This document shows, piece after piece, positions 37,296 through 45,054 of a stretch of 64,000 nucleotides of DNA. Every line of letters begins with the position of its first letter. Position 1 is the first letter of the stretch. The notes below the pieces were generated by a model. It was not told the origin of the DNA, made no database searches, and saw nothing but the letters and a program-made list of their open reading frames with translations. The DNA is from Stenotrophomonas maltophilia. Lineage in GTDB: Bacteria; Pseudomonadota; Gammaproteobacteria; Xanthomonadales; Xanthomonadaceae. The DNA lies in contig NZ_SRHZ01000056.1 in assembly GCF_004684085.1 (NCBI RefSeq), forward strand, positions 1 to 64,000, read 5' to 3'. The translations under genes were made by a program, and so were the position numbers.

Positions 37296-38057
37296 TCAGG
37301 TACGGGTGATCGACACCCCGCCCTCCACGCGCATCGCGGTACCGGTAACGAAACTGCTTTCATCGCTGGCCAGGAACAGCGCCGCATTGGCGATCTCCTC
37401 CGGCTCGGCCAAGCGCTTGAGCGCATGCAGCGAGCGCACGAAGTCACGTGCATCGGCGGTGGGCGCCGCCTGCCGGCCCATCTCGGTATCGGTACCACCG
37501 GGCAGCAGCACATTGCTGCGCACGCCGCGCGCACCGTACTCGGCGGCGATCACCTGGCTCAGGCCGATCAACCCGGCCTTGCTCGACGCATAGGCGGCCA
37601 TGCCCGGGAATCCCACGGTATGGCCGACGAAGGTGCCGACAAACACCAGCGAGCCACCACCGCGCGCCAACAGCGCCGGCAACTGCGCACGCGCCGCATG
37701 GAAGGCCGCATCGAGGTTGGTGGTCATCACCTCACGCCAGGCGTCCACCGGGAACTCCGCCGCCGGCACGCCCGGACCGAGCATGCCGGCATTGTTGAAG
37801 GCGATGTCCAGGCCGCCGAATGCGTGCTGGGCCAGTTCCACCAGTGCCGGTGCTGTGGCCGGATCGGCCACGTCGGCTGCATGCACCACCACCTCTCCGC
37901 CAGCAGCGCGGATCTGCTCGGCCAGTTCGTTCAGCGGCTGCGACCGACGTGCATTGAGCACCAGCTTCGCCCCTTCGGCGGCAAAGCGCAGCGCGCTGGC
38001 GCGGCCAATGCCGGCGCTGGCACCGGTGATGAGAGCGATTTTGTTGTTCAGGCGCAT
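37296..38057 (-). CDS. Short-chain dehydrogenase/reductase
   Basis: 253 residues; classical SDR with TGASAGIG, NNAGMLG, catalytic Tyr-Lys in YASSKAG, and the C-terminal LFLASDESSFVTGTAMRVEGG in parts. NADP(H) or NAD(H)-dependent oxidoreductase of unknown substrate. Start 38057 gives the family N-terminus MRLNNKIALITGAS. Divergent from the Ada-like gene. Confidence 0.9.
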   Translation of the reverse strand: MRLNNKIALITGASAGIGRASALRFAAEGAKLVLNARRSQPLNELAEQIRAAGGEVVVHAADVADPATAPALVELAQHAFGGLDIAFNNAGMLGPGVPAAEFPVDAWREVMTTNLDAAFHAARAQLPALLARGGGSLVFVGTFVGHTVGFPGMAAYASSKAGLIGLSQVIAAEYGARGVRSNVLLPGGTDTEMGRQAAPTADARDFVRSLHALKRLAEPEEIANAALFLASDESSFVTGTAMRVEGGVSITRT

Positions 38058-38189
38058 GGTCGTTGTTCCAGCTATGAAGTAGCCACCACGATGCCTTGCC
38101 CCTGGACCGCAGACACTCCGTTTCCGGGTCCCGCGCACCGGTGCAGGAAACGGAGTTTCCACCTCCCCCGCACGTGCCAGAATCGCGCC

Positions 38190-39032
38190 ATGGACAGCAC
38201 CGCTACCACCGCCATCGATGCCCGCATTGAACGGGTCTGCCGCCACCTGCAGACCAGCCTTGACGAGCCTACGCTGCAGGAGCTGGCGGACATTGCCGGC
38301 TGCAGCCCGACCCGGCTGCACCGGCTGTTCAAGCTGGCCACCGGATTGACCCCGAAGCAGTACGCTGCGGCCCTGCGCGCCGACCGCCTGCGCACCGGGC
38401 TTCAGCAGCAGGAACGCATCACCGACGCCTTCCACGATGCCGGCTTCGGCTCCAGCGGCCGCTTCTACGAGAACGCACCGAAGTTGCTGGGCATGACGCC
38501 GAAGCAATGGCGTGCCGGTGGTCGCGGCGAAGTCATCCACTTCGCGCTTGCCCAGAGCTCGCTGGGCAGCGTGCTGGTGGCCAGCAGTGCCACCGGCGTG
38601 GTCGCGATCCTGCTCGGCGACGATCCGGAGTCGCTGCTGCAGTCACTGCAGCAACGCTTCCGCCAGGCCGAGCTGGTGGGTGCCGACAGCGGCTATGAGC
38701 AGCTGGTGGCACAGGTGGTCGGCCTGGTCGAGGATCCCTTGCGGGGCGCCACCTTGCCGCTGGATATCCGCGGCACCGCCTTCCAGCAGCGGGTGTGGCA
38801 GGCACTGCAGCAGATCCCGCTTGGACAGACGGCATCGTATGCGGATATTGCCGCACGCATCGGCGCGCCCCGCTCGAGCCGTGCCGTAGCACGCGCATGC
38901 GCAAGCAACCCGCTGGCGGTGGCAGTCCCCTGCCACCGCGTGGTGCGCCGCGACGGTGACCTGTCCGGCTACGCCTGGGGCGTTGCGCGCAAGCGCGAAC
39001 TGCTGCGCCGGGAAAAGGCCTCGACTGCCTGA
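38190..39032 (+). CDS. Shortened Ada-like protein: AraC-type HTH plus O6-methylguanine-DNA methyltransferase
   Basis: 280 residues. The N-terminal half is an AraC HTH (SPTRLHRLFKLATGLTPKQY); the C-terminal half is a methyltransferase with the acceptor Cys in VPCHRVVRRDG. The zinc-binding N-Ada domain (phosphotriester acceptor, four Cys) that switches Ada into an activator is missing, so methylation sensing through the phosphotriester cannot work here. It may act as a repair protein with its own DNA-binding module. Divergent from the SDR gene by 132 bp. Confidence 0.88.
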   Translation: MDSTATTAIDARIERVCRHLQTSLDEPTLQELADIAGCSPTRLHRLFKLATGLTPKQYAAALRADRLRTGLQQQERITDAFHDAGFGSSGRFYENAPKLLGMTPKQWRAGGRGEVIHFALAQSSLGSVLVASSATGVVAILLGDDPESLLQSLQQRFRQAELVGADSGYEQLVAQVVGLVEDPLRGATLPLDIRGTAFQQRVWQALQQIPLGQTASYADIAARIGAPRSSRAVARACASNPLAVAVPCHRVVRRDGDLSGYAWGVARKRELLRREKASTA

Positions 39033-39033
39033 A

Positions 39034-39093
39034 GTGGGTGCCAACCTTGGTCGGCACGCCCAGCTTCTGGTAGGTGCCGACCTTGGTCGGCAC
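39034..39093 (+). repeat. Two GTAG-like palindromes of the GTGCCGACC class
   Basis: Copies at 39034-39057 and 39070-39093, each a palindrome GTGCCGACC-TT-GGTCGGCAC with minor changes and a GTAG or GTGG end. They are a further SMAG-like class, direct repeats 36 bp apart, between the Ada-like gene and the convergent oxidoreductase gene. Confidence 0.8.
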
Positions 39094-39105
39094 ACCGCCA
39101 AGCCC

Positions 39106-40131
39106 TCAATCCAGCTTCACCACCAGCTTGCCGAAGTTGCGCCCCTGCAACAGCCCGAAGAACGCCTCCGGCGCATTCTCCAGCCCTTCCACCACATCCT
39201 CGCGGTACTGGATGCGCCCACCGCGCAGCCACTGCGGCATCTCGCGTTCAAAGTCCGGCCACAGATGGTTGAAGTCGTGAACGATGAAGCCGCGCACGGT
39301 CAGGCGCTGGCGCAGGATCTGGCTGAACAGTGCCGGCAAGCGGTCCGGGCCAGGCTGCTCGACGCCGCGCTCGTTGTAGGTGGCAATGGTTCCGCACACC
39401 GGAATGCGGGCGAAGTCGTTGAGCAGCGGCAGCACTGCATCCAGCACGTGCCCGCCCACGTTCTCGAAATACACGTCGATACCCGCGGGAACCGCTGCGC
39501 GCAGCTGCCCGGCGAAATCAGCAGCGCGATGATCCAGTGCGACATCCACGCCCAATGTCTGCAGGTAAGCGCGCTTGGCTTCGCCACCGGCGATGGCGAC
39601 CACGCGCGCACCCTGCAGCTTGGCCAGCTGCGCCACGGTCGCGCCGACCGGCCCGGTCGCCGCGGCCACCACCAGTGTCTCGCCTGGCTTCAGGCGGGCG
39701 ATTTCATGCAGGCTGGAATAGGCGGTGAAGCCGGGCATGCCATACACGCCCAGCGCCGTACTCAGCGGCAGCCCGGCCGGATCCAGCCGACGTCCCAGTG
39801 CCTTGGCCGGCAGCACCGCGTGGGTCTGCCAGCCACCCGGCGCCAGCACCAGCTCACCTGCGGCCACGCCCTCGGCATTGGACTGCAGCACCTCGGCCAC
39901 GGTCTGACCTTCCATCACCGCCCCCACTGCCACCGGCGCAGCGTACGACGGGCCCTCGTCCATGCGTCCACGCATGTACGGGTCCAGCGACAGGTAGCGG
40001 TTACGCAGCAGCACCTGGCCATCTGCCAATGCCGGCAGCGCGGCCTGCTCCAGGCGGAAGTTGGCTGCACTCGGCGCGCCCTGCGGGCGCGACGCCAGCA
40101 CGATGCGGGAGGTGGTCGAGGAATCGGACAT
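39106..40131 (-). CDS. curA: NADP-dependent MDR oxidoreductase (CurA-like)
   Basis: 341-residue medium-chain dehydrogenase/reductase of the leukotriene B4 12-hydroxydehydrogenase group that reduces enone double bonds; it resembles E. coli CurA, the curcumin reductase. Zinc ligands are absent, as expected. Motifs: YLSLDPYMRGRM, AATGPVGATVAQLAKLQGA in parts, and FVGGH-like YFENVGGHV. The in vivo substrate is unknown. Single gene, with the tRNA-Phe region upstream. Confidence 0.85.
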   Translation of the reverse strand: MSDSSTTSRIVLASRPQGAPSAANFRLEQAALPALADGQVLLRNRYLSLDPYMRGRMDEGPSYAAPVAVGAVMEGQTVAEVLQSNAEGVAAGELVLAPGGWQTHAVLPAKALGRRLDPAGLPLSTALGVYGMPGFTAYSSLHEIARLKPGETLVVAAATGPVGATVAQLAKLQGARVVAIAGGEAKRAYLQTLGVDVALDHRAADFAGQLRAAVPAGIDVYFENVGGHVLDAVLPLLNDFARIPVCGTIATYNERGVEQPGPDRLPALFSQILRQRLTVRGFIVHDFNHLWPDFEREMPQWLRGGRIQYREDVVEGLENAPEAFFGLLQGRNFGKLVVKLD

Positions 40132-40396
40132 GCCAGGTCTCTGCTGTTGCCAGCATCAGGAAAGGACTGCCGACACTACGCCGCGGCGATCCCCGATGGC
40201 GGCCACGAAAACAGCGTTCCATTGCCCGGACCTGCGCGGGTCCGGCGCAGCCCTTGCCTTTGCAGCTTTGGCGATCTCGGCGACCTGCTGATTTCCATCG
40301 CAGACGATGATCGACTGGCCCCGCCCTGCCCCACAACAGAGGATCAAGCACTTGCGAGGGCGCAGACGGCAATGTGAAGATTTTTTGCCAGAATGC
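40132..40396. other. Intergenic stretch without a recognisable gene
   Basis: About 265 bp between the curA start and the tRNA-Phe promoter. I see one GC-rich dyad (CGGACC-TGCGC-GGTCCG near 40220) without a T-run, and no reading frame of convincing coding character. Confidence 0.5.
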
Positions 40397-40425
40397 TTGC
40401 CGAAGGCCGCGGACCTCCGTAATAT
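40397..40425 (+). promoter_or_regulatory. Promoter of the tRNA-Phe pair
   Basis: TTGCCG at 40397-40402, 17 bp, then TAATAT at 40420-40425, about 40 bp before the first tRNA. Confidence 0.75.
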
Positions 40426-40464
40426 ACGCGTCCTTGGCAGCGACCTCGCTGCAACGAAACACGT

Positions 40465-40540
40465 GGCCGAGTAGCTCAGTTGGTAGAGCAGGGGATTGAA
40501 AATCCCCGTGTCGGCGGTTCGATTCCGTCTTCGGCCACCA
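40465..40540 (+). tRNA. tRNA-Phe (anticodon GAA), copy 1
   Basis: 76 nt with encoded CCA. Acceptor arms GGCCGAG and TTCGGCC pair (one G-U), the anticodon loop is TTGAAAA with GAA, and the T-loop is GTTCGATTCC. Copy 2 is identical. Confidence 0.95.
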
Positions 40541-40549
40541 CTTTCGAAG

Positions 40550-40577
40550 GCCTGCAGAAATGCGGGTCTTTATTTTT
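40550..40577 (+). terminator. Weak terminator-like hairpin after tRNA-Phe copy 1
   Basis: A 6-bp stem (CCTGCA with TGCGGG, one G-U), loop GAAA, followed by TCTTTATTTTT. It resembles the stronger terminator after copy 2 (same loop), so partial read-through is likely. Confidence 0.6.
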
Positions 40578-40614
40578 CCGGAAACCGGGTTTGATCACGG
40601 TTGCCGCACAATTT

Positions 40615-40690
40615 GGCCGAGTAGCTCAGTTGGTAGAGCAGGGGATTGAAAATCCCCGTGTCGGCGGTTCGATTCCGTCTTCGGCCACCA
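40615..40690 (+). tRNA. tRNA-Phe (anticodon GAA), copy 2
   Basis: Identical in sequence to the copy 150 bp upstream, including CCA. It lacks an equally good promoter of its own, so it is probably read from the upstream promoter through the weak intervening hairpin. Confidence 0.95.
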
Positions 40691-40697
40691 TCTTCAG

Positions 40698-40726
40698 AGA
40701 CCTGCAGAAATGCAGGTCTTTTTTTT
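40698..40726 (+). terminator. Terminator of the tRNA-Phe unit
   Basis: A 9-bp stem (AGACCTGCA with TGCAGGTCT), loop GAAA, then a run of eight T. Confidence 0.9.
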
Positions 40727-40739
40727 GGCTGCGGCCTGC

Positions 40740-40887
40740 CATCCACGCATGGCGTGGATCTACCTGGCACTGACGCCCTCCGCCATCCACGCACGGCGTG
40801 GATCTACCTGGCACTGACGCCTTCCGCCATCCACGCATGGCATGGATCTAGCACTGATGCCTTCCGCCATCCACGCATGGCATGGAT
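40740..40887 (-). repeat. Tandem array of four SMAG palindromes, decaying
   Basis: Inverted CCACGC-class units start at 40740, 40784, 40828 and 40868 (periods 44, 44 and 40 bp), each followed by the spacer CTGGCACTGACGCC or its variants. The first is intact; the second has one change in the loop; the third and fourth carry CATGG in place of CGTGG and lose the GTAG end. The gradient suggests duplication followed by drift. It lies after the tRNA-Phe terminator. Confidence 0.88.
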
Positions 40888-40979
40888 ACATGCCAGCCCA
40901 CCGCTGCCTGGTTGACGAAAAATTTACATCGCCGCGCGCCGTGCCACCTACGCTCCAGACTCCTGCCTGGAGCCTGCCG

Positions 40980-41531
40980 ATGCATCTGCGCCCCGCCCTG
41001 CTCGCCTGCCTGCTGCTGGCCGCGCTGCCGGTGATCGCCGCCGAGCCGGTGCGCGCGGTCGACACACTGGACATCGACCGCTACGCCGGCCAGTGGCACG
41101 AGATCGCGCATCTTCCGGTGTCGTTCCAGAAGCAGTGCGTCGGCGAGATCACCGCCAACTATGGGCTGCGCCGCGATGGCCGCATCAGCGTGACCAATGC
41201 CTGCCGCAATGGTGACGGCGAGCGTGTGGTCGCCGAAGGCGTGGCACGCCCGGTGGCGGGCCACCCCGGGCAGTTACAGGTGCGCTTCGTTCCCGACTGG
41301 CTGAGCTGGGTGCCCCTGGTCTGGGCCGACTACTGGGTGCTGGCGCTGGACCCGGACTACCAGTGGGCATTGGTCGGCGAACCCGATCGGAAGTACCTGT
41401 GGATCCTCTCGCGCCTGCCGGAGATGGATCGCGCCCGGTTCGAACAGTTGAAAGCCAAGGCTGAAGCGATGGGCTACGACCTCAAGCCACTGCGCCTGAT
41501 GGCCCCGCTGCGCGATACGCCCGCCGACTGA
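40980..41531 (+). CDS. blc: Lipocalin family protein (Blc-like, secreted)
   Basis: 183 residues with a signal peptide (LLACLLLAALPVIAAEP). Lipocalin motif 1 is RYAGQWHEIAHLPVSFQ, a further conserved segment is DYWVLALDPDYQWALVG, and the last is YLWILSRLPEMD. Blc proteins bind lysophospholipids and sit at the outer membrane; no lipobox Cys is present here, so this one is likely soluble in the periplasm. Confidence 0.9.
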   Translation: MHLRPALLACLLLAALPVIAAEPVRAVDTLDIDRYAGQWHEIAHLPVSFQKQCVGEITANYGLRRDGRISVTNACRNGDGERVVAEGVARPVAGHPGQLQVRFVPDWLSWVPLVWADYWVLALDPDYQWALVGEPDRKYLWILSRLPEMDRARFEQLKAKAEAMGYDLKPLRLMAPLRDTPAD

Positions 41532-41693
41532 ACCGCCCCGCATCCGGCGCACCACACGCGCCCGATCCAGCGCCACGCACGCCCGGCCGCCATCTTCACG
41601 CGCTACCCTCTGCGACGGGTCGCCACAGGCGATCCAAACGACCATACGCCGTAGTATGCTTATCCAACGCACCCCTCCAGAGGACTTGCGCCC

Positions 41694-42170
41694 ATGCTCC
41701 ACCGCTTCCGTACCGCCTTGATCGTCCTGTGCACCCTCGCCCTTGTTGCCTGCAACAACGGCATCGTCAAGCGTGTTTCGGAACCGGCGGCCAGCCTGCA
41801 GCAATTGACCGTGCGCGCCGACGGCAACTGGACCGTAGCCCTGCGCCTGCAGAACTACAGCTCAATGCCGATGACCTTCGATGACGTCACCCTGGCCCTG
41901 ACCGTCGGCGACACTGAAGCCGGCACCCTGCAGGCCAAGCCGGGCATCTCCATCGGCGGCACCTCCGCCGACGTCATCAATGTCGACCTCGTGCCCAGCT
42001 CGGCCGCACGTCTGGTGGTGGCCGACGCGCTGGCCGGCAACCGCACCCTGGCCTACGGCCTGAAGGGAACGGTGGCGGCCACGCCGCAGGAAAAGAAGCA
42101 GCGCAGCTTCGACATCAGCAGCCGCAGCACTCTCAACCAGGCGCCGGGCCTGCCAGGCGTGCTGCGCTGA
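41694..42170 (+). CDS. LEA type-2 family lipoprotein
   Basis: 158 residues. Lipobox LALVAC near residue 20, then a single LEA-14/WHy-like domain with LTVRADGNWTVALRLQNYSSMPMTFDDV in parts and a late strand pair. Such proteins are thought to bind or protect membranes under stress. Single gene between the lipocalin and the acyl-CoA dehydrogenase. Confidence 0.8.
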   Translation: MLHRFRTALIVLCTLALVACNNGIVKRVSEPAASLQQLTVRADGNWTVALRLQNYSSMPMTFDDVTLALTVGDTEAGTLQAKPGISIGGTSADVINVDLVPSSAARLVVADALAGNRTLAYGLKGTVAATPQEKKQRSFDISSRSTLNQAPGLPGVLR

Positions 42171-42235
42171 TCCCCGCCTTCCACTGTGGCGCCCCGCGCC
42201 ACGCCCCCTGTCCCTGATCAAATCGAGACGCACCG

Positions 42236-44026
42236 ATGAGCAGCTATACCGCCCCGCTTTCCGACCTCCGTTTTGGCCTGCATGACGTGCTCAAGGTCGA
42301 ACCCCTGTTCGCCCGCCTGGGTTTCACCGACGCCACCGCCGACGTGGTCGATGCCGTGCTGGAAGAAGCCGGGCGCTTCAGCGCCACCGTGCTGGCCCCG
42401 CTCAACAGCGTCGGCGACGAGATCGGCTGCGTGCTTGATCAGGCCAGCGGTGAAGTAACCACGCCGCCCGGCTTCAAGCAGGCTTACGACCAGTTCGTCG
42501 ATGGCGGCTGGACCGGCCTGACCGCCTCGCCGGAGCTGGGCGGCCAGGGCCTGCCGCACACCCTGGGCGTGCCGCTCAACGAAATGATCAACGCCGCCAA
42601 TCTGGCGTGGGGCAACTTCCCGCTGCTCTCGCACGGCGCCATTGAAGCACTGAAGCAGCACGGTGAGGCCTGGCAGCACGAGGCGTTCCTGAAGCCGCTG
42701 ATCGAGGGCCGCTGGACCGGCACCATGTGCCTGACCGAACCGCATTGCGGCACCGACCTGGGCCTGCTCAAGACCAAGGCCGAGCCGAATGCCGACGGCA
42801 GCTATTCGATCACCGGCACCAAGATCTTCATTACCGCCGGCGAGCACGACCTGACCGGCAACATCGTGCACTTGGTGCTGGCCAAGCTGCCTGACGCGCC
42901 CCCGGGCGCCAAGGGCATCTCGCTGTTTGTCACCCCCAAGTTCAAGGTCGACCGCGACGGCAATGTCGGTGAGCGCAATGCACTGCGCTGCGGCTCCATC
43001 GAACACAAGATGGGCATCAAGGGTTCGGTCACCTGCGTGATGAACTTCGATGGCGCGCAGGGTTATCTGGTCGGCCAGCCGCACAAGGGCCTGCAGGCAA
43101 TGTTCACCATGATGAACACCGCGCGCCTGGGCGTCGGCCTGCAGGGCATCGGTCTGTCCGAGCGTGCTTACCAGAACGCACTGAAGTACAGCCGCGAGCG
43201 CCTGCAGTCGCGCTCGCTGAGCGGTGCCAAGTTCCCGGACAAGCCGGCCGACCCGATCCTGGTGCACCCGGACGTGCGCCGCATGCTGCTGACCATCAAA
43301 TCGCTGGTGGAAGGCAGCCGCCTGCTGGCCCTGCACGCGGCCACCCTGATCGACGTCGCCCATCACGCAGAAGATGCCGGCGAGCGTGAGCGCGCCGACA
43401 CCCTGGTGAGCTTCCTGACCCCGATTTCCAAGGCCTGCCAGACCGAATGGGGCATCGAGAACACCTACAACGCGCTGCAGTGCTTCGGCGGCCACGGCTA
43501 CATCCGCGAACACGGCATGGAACAGCTGGCCCGCGATGCGCGCATCACCACGCTGTATGAAGGCACCACCGGCATCCAGGCGCTGGACCTGATCGGCCGC
43601 AAGACTGCGTCCAGCCAAGGCGCCGGCCTGAAGCTGATGCTGGCCGAGATCGAGGCCTTCGCCAAAGCCAATGAAGGCAACGAAAGCCTGGCCGAGTTCA
43701 TCGGCCCGCTGCGCGCCAAGGCCGCCGAGTGGGGCAAGCTGACGATGGACGTGCTGCAGCGTTCGGCCGCCAACCCGGACGAACTGGGCGCAGCCAGCTA
43801 CGACTACCTGTTCTATTCCGGCTACGTGGTGCTGGCTTACTGGTGGGCCCGCAGCGTGGCCGCCGCCGATGCCAGCGCGCACGGCGCAGCATTCGCCCAG
43901 GGCAAGCGCGAGACCGCACGGTTCTACTTCACCCGCGTGCTGCCGCGCACCCTCAGCCACGCCGCCGCCATCCAGGCCGGTGCCGCCCCGCTGATGGCAA
44001 TGGACGACGAACGCTTCGGCGCCTGA
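42236..44026 (+). CDS. Acyl-CoA dehydrogenase (long form with C-terminal extension)
   Basis: 596 residues; FAD-dependent alpha,beta-dehydrogenation of acyl-CoA in beta-oxidation. Flavin/substrate loops MCLTEPHCGTDLG and ITGTKIFITAGEHD; the active-site Glu region is LYEGTTGIQALDLIGRK; an N-terminal extension and a C-terminal domain (about 470-596) match the long acyl-CoA dehydrogenases. Chain-length preference cannot be judged. Well separated from neighbours. Confidence 0.93.
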   Translation: MSSYTAPLSDLRFGLHDVLKVEPLFARLGFTDATADVVDAVLEEAGRFSATVLAPLNSVGDEIGCVLDQASGEVTTPPGFKQAYDQFVDGGWTGLTASPELGGQGLPHTLGVPLNEMINAANLAWGNFPLLSHGAIEALKQHGEAWQHEAFLKPLIEGRWTGTMCLTEPHCGTDLGLLKTKAEPNADGSYSITGTKIFITAGEHDLTGNIVHLVLAKLPDAPPGAKGISLFVTPKFKVDRDGNVGERNALRCGSIEHKMGIKGSVTCVMNFDGAQGYLVGQPHKGLQAMFTMMNTARLGVGLQGIGLSERAYQNALKYSRERLQSRSLSGAKFPDKPADPILVHPDVRRMLLTIKSLVEGSRLLALHAATLIDVAHHAEDAGERERADTLVSFLTPISKACQTEWGIENTYNALQCFGGHGYIREHGMEQLARDARITTLYEGTTGIQALDLIGRKTASSQGAGLKLMLAEIEAFAKANEGNESLAEFIGPLRAKAAEWGKLTMDVLQRSAANPDELGAASYDYLFYSGYVVLAYWWARSVAAADASAHGAAFAQGKRETARFYFTRVLPRTLSHAAAIQAGAAPLMAMDDERFGA

Positions 44027-44038
44027 GCCATCCCGCCA

Positions 44039-44062
44039 GTAGATCCACGCCATGCGTGGATG
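44039..44062 (+). repeat. SMAG palindrome (CCACGC class)
   Basis: One intact unit, 12 bp after the acyl-CoA dehydrogenase stop codon. Confidence 0.9.
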
Positions 44063-44075
44063 AGGGGTTGGATGA

Positions 44076-44114
44076 GGGGTCAGAGCCCTTTCCTGCGGAA
44101 AGGGATCCGACCCC
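44076..44114. repeat. Hairpin repeat of the GGGGTC...GACCCC type
   Basis: Core stem CCCTTTCC-TGC-GGAAAGGG (44086-44104) with outer arms GGGGTC and GACCCC. This is not SMAG: no GTAG end and a different core. I recall similar sequences dispersed in xanthomonad genomes, but this window holds one copy. Confidence 0.6.
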
Positions 44115-44150
44115 GATCTGGCAACCGCGCGACCATCCATCTGGAGAAAA

Positions 44151-44173
44151 GCCCCCTTTTTGTTAAAGGGGGC
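44151..44173. repeat. GCCCCCTTT hairpin
   Basis: 9-bp stem GCCCCCTTT with AAAGGGGGC and a T-rich loop, followed at once by a smaller dyad GGCGC. No T-run follows on either strand long enough to be a confident terminator. Confidence 0.5.
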
Positions 44174-44208
44174 GCGCCAAAGGCGCGGGGATTAGGAGGA
44201 ATGCGCGG

Positions 44209-44270
44209 ACCTGAATCTTGCGATTTGGGTATCGCCCTCCAGGCGATACCCAAATCGCAATGATTCAGGT
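44209..44270. repeat. Long 28-bp hairpin immediately upstream of the HNH gene
   Basis: Left arm ACCTGAATC followed by TTGCGATTTGGGTATCGCC (44209-44236), loop CTCCA (44237-44241), right arm the complement (44242-44270) with a single-base bulge. It ends 16 bp before the HNH start codon. It could be a regulatory structure or a remnant element. Confidence 0.8.
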
Positions 44271-44286
44271 ATAAGCTGTTCTCCCG

Positions 44287-44952
44287 ATGGAGACAGACAC
44301 TACACGCTTGGGTCTGATCGAAGCCGGAGCCCCGATTTCTGCTCCGGGCGCCGAAGCATCGCCCAACGCCACGACGCTGCATCGCCCCGGTTCGGTCCGG
44401 CTGCTCTCGCTTGATGCCCACGGACGCGTACTGGACTGGATCACCTGGCAGGATGCCGCCTGCCTCTATGCCCGCGAAGCGGTGGCCTGGACCCTCGGCG
44501 ATCCCTGCCTGCATATCCACGGCGGCATCAACCGCTTCAGCGGCCTGCAGAGCGGCATGGACCTGCACCCGATCATCGCCGCCCGCGGCCACGCCCGCTC
44601 CCGCGCGATCGACCCCACGCCGAACCTGACCAACCCCGCCCTGTTCGCCCGCGACGCCCACCTGTGCATGTACTGCGGCCAGCAGTTCGGCCGCCCCACA
44701 CTCACCCGCGACCACGTCATGCCATTGTCCAAGGGCGGCCTGGATTGCTGGGAAAACGTGGTCACTGCCTGCTTCCACTGCAACTCGCGCAAGAGCGACC
44801 GCACCCCACAACAGGCCGGCATGCCACTGCTGGCGGTGCCCTACCGGCCCAGCTGGATCGAGCATCTGATCCTGTCCAACCGCAACATCCTGGCCGACCA
44901 GATGGCCTTCCTGAAGGCGCAATTGCCCAAGCGGTCAAAACTGAGCACCTGA
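44287..44952 (+). CDS. HNH endonuclease family protein
   Basis: 221 residues. The C-terminal half holds a Cys4 HNH_5-type module: CMYCGQQFG, the catalytic HNH core LTRDHVMPLSKGG, and ACFHCNSRKSDRTP. The N-terminal half (VRLLSLDAHGRVLDWITWQDA) is the usual partner seen in bacterial HNH_5 proteins. The role is unknown; some relatives are mobile-element or phage-associated. No phage genes are nearby. It is preceded by several hairpins. Confidence 0.88.
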   Translation: METDTTRLGLIEAGAPISAPGAEASPNATTLHRPGSVRLLSLDAHGRVLDWITWQDAACLYAREAVAWTLGDPCLHIHGGINRFSGLQSGMDLHPIIAARGHARSRAIDPTPNLTNPALFARDAHLCMYCGQQFGRPTLTRDHVMPLSKGGLDCWENVVTACFHCNSRKSDRTPQQAGMPLLAVPYRPSWIEHLILSNRNILADQMAFLKAQLPKRSKLST

Positions 44953-45054
44953 ATCGCCGAAAATGCAACCCTCACCGTCCTGTCACGGGCGGCGGCGTTT
45001 GCTTGCCCCACCCCCGTTTGAGGGCGAAAATGGGCGTTCAGAACAAGTGCGAAC

